Shown here piece by piece: positions 35,643-41,393 of a stretch of DNA of 41,393 nt. Location of the stretch: positions 1-41,393 of the forward strand of contig JAJYDU010000005.1 of NCBI GenBank assembly GCA_021790475.1, written 5' to 3'. The stretch comes from Planctomycetota bacterium. GTDB taxonomy: Bacteria; Planctomycetota; Phycisphaerae; WQYP01. Made by a program: the position numbers and the translations under genes. Every line of letters starts with the position of its first letter. Positions within the stretch are counted from its first letter, which is position 1. A model generated the notes under the pieces. The model made no database searches, was not told where the DNA came from, and saw only the letters and a list, made by a program, of their open reading frames with translations.

Positions 35643-36752
35643 ATGCGAATGTTGCTGACTGGGCAGGTGGGGTTGGACCGCCAGGCGTATCTGGATGAAG
35701 TGGAGGCGATCGCCCGGGCCGCCGGCGAGAAGCTCAAAGTGTTTCATGTCGGGCAGATGATGTACCGCGAAGCGCGGGACGTGCAGCCCGACCGGATTCT
35801 GGACTTACCGCTCTGGCGGCTCAACAGCCTGCGGCGGGCGGTGTTCCGGGACATTCTGGCCGAACTGCCCGGGCATCCGAATGTGATCGTCAATTCACAT
35901 GCGACCTTTCGCTGGAAGCAGGGTTTATTTGCGGCGTTTGACTTCGACCAGCTGGCCCAATTCCGCGCGGATATTTATGTAACTCTTCTGGATAATGTAC
36001 AGACCGTGCACCAACGGTTGATTCGAGACCACAACGTGGAACATTCGCTCAAAGACCTGATGGTGTGGCGCGAAGAGGAAATTCTGGCCACCGAAATTCT
36101 GGCCAGGGCCGATCCCGGTCATCCGGGAGAGTTTTATGTACTGGCGCGCGGCCGGCACAAAAGTACGGCCATGACGCTATTCCGCCTGCTTTTGCGCCCC
36201 CGGATGCGCAAAGTTTATCCGAGCTTTCCCATGAGCCATGTGCTGGATCTGCCGCGGACGCAGAACGAAATCGACGAATTTCGTCGCCGCATGGCCGGGA
36301 GTTTCATCACTTTCGATCCCGGCGACGTGGATGAAAAGACTCTCCACGCCCGAGCCGTGGCGGCGGCGGCCGAGGGGCGGCAGACGATTTCCATTTCGCC
36401 GGATGATACCCACCCGCCCTTACGCACGGCGGAGATCATTTCCATTGGAGGCGACATCGACGGCCAGATTTGCGCCCGCGATTTCATGATGGTGCGCCAA
36501 AGCGACATGATCATATCGTATATTCCCCAATTACCCGGCGGCCGGCCGGGTCTTTCCAGCGGCGTGGAGCGCGAGCTTCAGCATGCCCACGACCATGCGC
36601 GGGAAGTCTACGTGATCTGGCGGTCGAAAGCCGCGCCGAGTCCATTCATCACGCAGGCGGCGAGCAGGCTCTTTGGGAGTGTGGACGAGGCGATGGAATA
36701 TTTCGCCGCCCGGGGGTATCTGGTCGCGCACAATCTGTTTGATAAGGTATGA
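35643..36752 (+). CDS. Hypothetical two-domain protein: N-terminal nucleotide-kinase-like (degenerate P-loop) plus C-terminal nucleoside 2-deoxyribosyltransferase-like region
   Basis: MRMLLTGQVGLDRQAYLDEVEAIARAAGEKLKVFHVGQMMYREA and NVIVNSHATFRWKQGLFAAFDFDQL resemble an adenylate-kinase-like fold; GGDIDGQICARDFMMVRQSDMIISYIPQLPGGRPGLSSGVERELQHAHDHAREVYVIW resembles the NDT/DUF4406 pattern. ORF boundaries well supported; function uncertain. Confidence 0.6.
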   Translation: MRMLLTGQVGLDRQAYLDEVEAIARAAGEKLKVFHVGQMMYREARDVQPDRILDLPLWRLNSLRRAVFRDILAELPGHPNVIVNSHATFRWKQGLFAAFDFDQLAQFRADIYVTLLDNVQTVHQRLIRDHNVEHSLKDLMVWREEEILATEILARADPGHPGEFYVLARGRHKSTAMTLFRLLLRPRMRKVYPSFPMSHVLDLPRTQNEIDEFRRRMAGSFITFDPGDVDEKTLHARAVAAAAEGRQTISISPDDTHPPLRTAEIISIGGDIDGQICARDFMMVRQSDMIISYIPQLPGGRPGLSSGVERELQHAHDHAREVYVIWRSKAAPSPFITQAASRLFGSVDEAMEYFAARGYLVAHNLFDKV

Positions 36753-38153
<1,401 letters not shown>

Positions 38154-38169
38154 ACGACTCCATGAACTG

Positions 38170-38187
38170 TCCCGATAACCGGCGGGA
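38170..38187. repeat. Degenerate copy of the TCCCGATAAC..CGGGA palindromic motif
   Basis: TCCCGATAACCGGCGGGA shares TCCCGATAAC exactly with 8995-9004 but the stem is degraded. Confidence 0.35.
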
Positions 38188-38222
38188 AAGATCGGACTTA
38201 AATCTTCAATGAGTTGACCGGC

Positions 38223-41192
38223 ATGGCTGTTTACCGCATAGAGGTTCACCCGCGCCATTCCTCGGACGATCCCACCGGGTCCGCCGTATTGGCGGAAATC
38301 CGCCAGCTGGGGATGGCTCAGGTGCACGCGGTCCGCACCGCCCGTATTTTTCTACTCCAGTCGCCGCCCGCGGCGCTGGGGGAAGACCAGGTCCGCCGCA
38401 TCGCTCATGAATTGCTGGCCGATCCGGTCACCGAACGGCCCGTGCTTGGCCATGAAGCGCCGGGTTCGGGCCGGTTGATTGAGGTTCACCTCAAGCCCGG
38501 TGTAATGGATCCGGTGGCCGCGAGCACGGAAATGGCCATCGGCGATCTGCTGGACCTGCCCGCGGCGGGCAGAGAACCGGTTGTGCAGGTGCGCACGGGG
38601 CGCCAGTACGTTCTTGCCGGCCACCTGACGGCTGACGCCGCCGCATTGATCGCCCGGCGCCTGCTCGCCAACGAGAGCATCGAACAAGTATATTTTGAAC
38701 CTTTGGTTCCGAATGAATTTCCGCATGGCCGGTCCCGCGAATTCCGCCGCGTGGAAGTGCCCATTCGCGCTCTTTCACCGGAAGAACTTCAATCTCTCTC
38801 CCGGCGGGGGCATTTGTTTCTCGATCTGGCGGAAATGCAGACCATCCAGAACTATTTTCGCTCTCTGGATCGCGATCCATCCGATGCCGAACTCGAAACG
38901 CTCGCCCAGAGCTGGAGTGAACACTGCGTGCATAAAACGCTTAAGGCCCGTATTGAGTTTACGCACCATCCGGCGGCTGGCGGCGCCGGCGACCACCACG
39001 AACATCATGCGCCGGGCGACACGGTGCAGATCATCGAAAACTTAGTCCAATCCACCATTTTTCGCGCCACCAGCGAATTGGCCCGCCCCTGGACGCTTAG
39101 CGTGTTCCGGGATAATGCCGGAGTCATGGCCTTCGATGACCAATACGCCGTCTGCATGAAGGTGGAAACGCACAACCGTCCCTCCGCCATCGAACCTTAC
39201 GGAGGGGCGGCAACCGGCATCGGCGGATGCATCCGCGATGTTTTGGGAACCGGTGGAGGCGCCCGGCCCATCGCCTGCACCGATATATTCTGTTTCGCCG
39301 ACCCGCAAACGCCCGGCGAGCAACTTCCCGCCGGCGTTATTCATCCTCGTCGCACCGCCCAGCGCGTGGTGGCCGGGGTCCGAGATTACGGCAACCGCAT
39401 GGGCATTCCCACCGTCAATGGCGCGATCTATTTCGATCAGCGTTATATCGGAAATCCACTGGTATTCTGCGGAACGCTGGGCATTCTCCCGCGCCATCTG
39501 GCCGCCAAGGGAGCGGCCCAGCCGGGCGATCATATTATTCTCATCGGCGGTCGCACGGGTCGCGATGGCATTCACGGCGCGACATTCTCCAGCAACGTGG
39601 TAACCGATAAGCATGGAGACGAATTCAGCCATGCGGTACAGATAGGCAATGCCATCACGCAGAAGAAAATGCTCGACGTGCTTCTTCAGGCCCGTGATTG
39701 TTCCGGTGGGCCGCTGTACCACGCCATCACCGACTGCGGCGCCGGCGGGCTTTCCAGCGCGGTGGGGGAAATGGGCGAAAAAACCGGCGCCATGGTGGAA
39801 CTGGATCGTGTACCGCTGAAATACCAGGGGCTTGATTACGCCGAAATCTGGATCAGCGAAGCGCAGGAGCGCATGGTGCTGGCCGTGGCGCCGCGGAATG
39901 TTGCGCTGTTGCTGGAATTGGCTGCTGCCGAAGATGTTGAAGCAACGGATATTGGCGTATTCGACGGTTCGGGCCGGTTGACTTTGCATTATCAGGGGCA
40001 CGCGGTGGCCGTTCTGGACATGAATTTCATTCATGGCGGATTGCCGCGCCCCACGCGTAAAGCCGTGTGGCAGGAGCCGGTCCTGGCCGAAGCGCGCCGC
40101 GCCGAGATTAGTCCGCCGCGCGATTACGCCGCCACCTTGACATCCTTGCTGGCCACGCCCACCATCGCCAGCAAGCATTGGATCATCCGCCAATACGATC
40201 ATGAAGTACAGGCCGCGACGGTACTTAAGCCCCTCGTGGGGCCGGACGGCGATGGTCCCGGCGATGCCGCGGTACTTTGTCCTGTTCCCGGGAGCCGGCG
40301 CGGGTTGGCGCTGGCCGTCGGATGCCAACCCCGTTTCGGCGACATTGACCCCTACCAGATGGCGCTCAACGGCATAGATGAAGCCATTCGCAACGTTGTC
40401 TGCGTGGGAGGCGATCCGGCCCGCACCGCATTGCTGGATAATTTTTGCTGGCCCAAATGCTCGGATCCGATGCACCTGGGCGCGTTGGTTCTCGCCTGCC
40501 AGGCGTGTTATGACGGCGCTAAAGCCTTTGGTACGCCGTTTATTTCCGGCAAAGATTCCCTTTCCAATGAATTCATCGCCGAAAACGGCCGCCGAATCTG
40601 TATTCCCTACACCCTGTTGATCAGCGCGCTGAGCATTGTGCCCGATGTTTCGCGATGTGTTACCATGGACGCCAAGCAAGCCGGCGATCACCTGCTGATC
40701 GTCGGCAATACCGCACGGGATATGGGCGGCTCGTATTACTGGGCGCTGCAGGGGCATTTGGGGCGCTGTGTTCCGAAAGTGAATCTCGCGACGGCTCCGC
40801 GGGTGCATGGCATTGTCGCCGGGCTTATCCACCAGGGGCTTGTCCGCGGCGCCCATGACCTTTCCGAAGGCGGTCTGGCGGTAGCGTTGGCGGAAACGCT
40901 TTTTGCGGGCCGCTTGGGCGCCCGGGTGGATCTGGCCGCCGTTCCCTGCTCGCAAGACGCCGACGCCGATGATGTACTGCTGTTCTCGGAATCGCCCACG
41001 CGTTATCTGCTGGAAGTCAGCGCCGAACATTTCGACGCCGTAGTCCGTTCTCTGCGCGGGCTGTGTTTTGGCGTCCTGGGCCGGATCACCGAACAACCCA
41101 ATCTGGTCATCCGTTCCGCCCATGCCGGTCATTTAATGGATGAACCCGTCGAAAATTTCCGCCGCGCCTGGCGCCGGACTCTGGATTGGTAA
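38223..41192 (+). CDS. purL: Phosphoribosylformylglycinamidine synthase PurL with two fused N-terminal PurS-like domains
   Basis: LAQSWSEHCVHKTLKARIEF, AVCMKVETHNRPSAIEPYGGAATGIGGCIRDVLGTG, GGRTGRDGIHGATFSS, DCGAGGLSSAVGEMGE; N-terminal YRIEVHPR... and RLIEVHLKPGVMDPVA... repeats. Confidence 0.94.
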   Translation: MAVYRIEVHPRHSSDDPTGSAVLAEIRQLGMAQVHAVRTARIFLLQSPPAALGEDQVRRIAHELLADPVTERPVLGHEAPGSGRLIEVHLKPGVMDPVAASTEMAIGDLLDLPAAGREPVVQVRTGRQYVLAGHLTADAAALIARRLLANESIEQVYFEPLVPNEFPHGRSREFRRVEVPIRALSPEELQSLSRRGHLFLDLAEMQTIQNYFRSLDRDPSDAELETLAQSWSEHCVHKTLKARIEFTHHPAAGGAGDHHEHHAPGDTVQIIENLVQSTIFRATSELARPWTLSVFRDNAGVMAFDDQYAVCMKVETHNRPSAIEPYGGAATGIGGCIRDVLGTGGGARPIACTDIFCFADPQTPGEQLPAGVIHPRRTAQRVVAGVRDYGNRMGIPTVNGAIYFDQRYIGNPLVFCGTLGILPRHLAAKGAAQPGDHIILIGGRTGRDGIHGATFSSNVVTDKHGDEFSHAVQIGNAITQKKMLDVLLQARDCSGGPLYHAITDCGAGGLSSAVGEMGEKTGAMVELDRVPLKYQGLDYAEIWISEAQERMVLAVAPRNVALLLELAAAEDVEATDIGVFDGSGRLTLHYQGHAVAVLDMNFIHGGLPRPTRKAVWQEPVLAEARRAEISPPRDYAATLTSLLATPTIASKHWIIRQYDHEVQAATVLKPLVGPDGDGPGDAAVLCPVPGSRRGLALAVGCQPRFGDIDPYQMALNGIDEAIRNVVCVGGDPARTALLDNFCWPKCSDPMHLGALVLACQACYDGAKAFGTPFISGKDSLSNEFIAENGRRICIPYTLLISALSIVPDVSRCVTMDAKQAGDHLLIVGNTARDMGGSYYWALQGHLGRCVPKVNLATAPRVHGIVAGLIHQGLVRGAHDLSEGGLAVALAETLFAGRLGARVDLAAVPCSQDADADDVLLFSESPTRYLLEVSAEHFDAVVRSLRGLCFGVLGRITEQPNLVIRSAHAGHLMDEPVENFRRAWRRTLDW

Positions 41193-41200
41193 ATAACGGG

Positions 41201-41393
41201 TGAGTAGCGCAAGGGAATTTCACCCCACGCCCTCGCAAAACCGGACATGAGCCTCTCGACTCATCCGGCTCCCATCACCCCCGCCATGGCGGTGGGCTTG
41301 CAGCCATAGATTCATCTCCCGCCTCGCGGCGAGATTGATCCGTTGGTCGTCCGCCGGATGACACAACCCCCTCACTCCGGTTGAACACAGCTT
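41201..41393 (-). mobile_element. Group II intron, 3' portion (domains V and VI and part of domain IV); 5' part and any RT gene lie beyond the window
   Basis: Reverse complement reads GAGCCGGATGAGTCGAGAGGCTCATGTCCGGTTTTG (41236-41271), a domain V hairpin (AGC triad, GAGA GNRA loop, bulge, closing helix). It is followed by GAGGGCGTGGGGTGAAATTCCCTTGCGCTACTCAC, a domain VI-like stem with 3' terminus near 41201. Confidence 0.82.
41236..41271 (-). ncRNA. Group II intron catalytic domain V
   Basis: Pairs GAGCCGGA/UCCGGUUUU and GAGUC-GAGA-GGCUC separated by a short bulge; matches the ~34-nt domain V architecture. Confidence 0.85.

Noticed and set aside
39042-41132. 696-aa minus-strand ORF opposite purL
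   Set aside because: Antisense shadow ORF of a clearly coding purL in GC-rich DNA; the translation has no recognisable motifs.
41220-41393. Open minus-strand frame KLCSTGVRGLCHPADDQRINLAARREMNLWLQAHRHGGGDGSRMSREAHVRFCEGVG*
   Set aside because: Reads through group II intron domain IV-VI RNA; most likely a spurious frame rather than a protein.

Overview
This is a 41.4 kb, GC-rich bacterial chromosomal window. It is mostly densely packed housekeeping genes, with a copper/efflux-type accessory block in the middle and the 3' end of a group II intron at the right edge. Gene order: mutS 3' end (+); GH3 glycosidase with an embedded CBM6-like domain (-); 5-formyl-THF cyclo-ligase (-); rarA (-); trxA (-); small membrane protein (-); cimA-type citramalate synthase (+) with an attenuator-like leader; valS (+) with an AT-richer insertion; M29 aminopeptidase (+); FKBP-type PPIase lipoprotein (+); ispH (+); TgpA-like transglutaminase (+); dxs (+); trpD (-); galK (-); small conserved-looking protein (+); small secreted protein (+); TolC-MFP-RND tripartite efflux operon (+); TolC C-terminal remnant (+); multicopper oxidase (+); DUF255/YyaL-like protein fused to a DsbD-alpha-like domain (+); small HExxH protein (+); glyA (-); two-domain nucleotide-enzyme-like protein (+); eno (+); PurS-PurS-PurL fusion (+); and, on the minus strand from about 41201 to the window end, group II intron domains V/VI. 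Protein styles suggest a Planctomycetota-like host, but this is inference only. The observations most worth following up are: (i) the mutually exclusive hairpins upstream of cimA; (ii) dispersed short palindromic elements, several inside coding sequences; (iii) a nested inverted-repeat element inside the efflux TolC gene; (iv) the valS insertion; (v) the TolC remnant with a palindrome near its apparent breakpoint; (vi) the intron abutting the purL stop codon. I found no CRISPR array, rRNA, tRNA or phage module. No clear candidate for a wholly new defence or biosynthetic system is visible.
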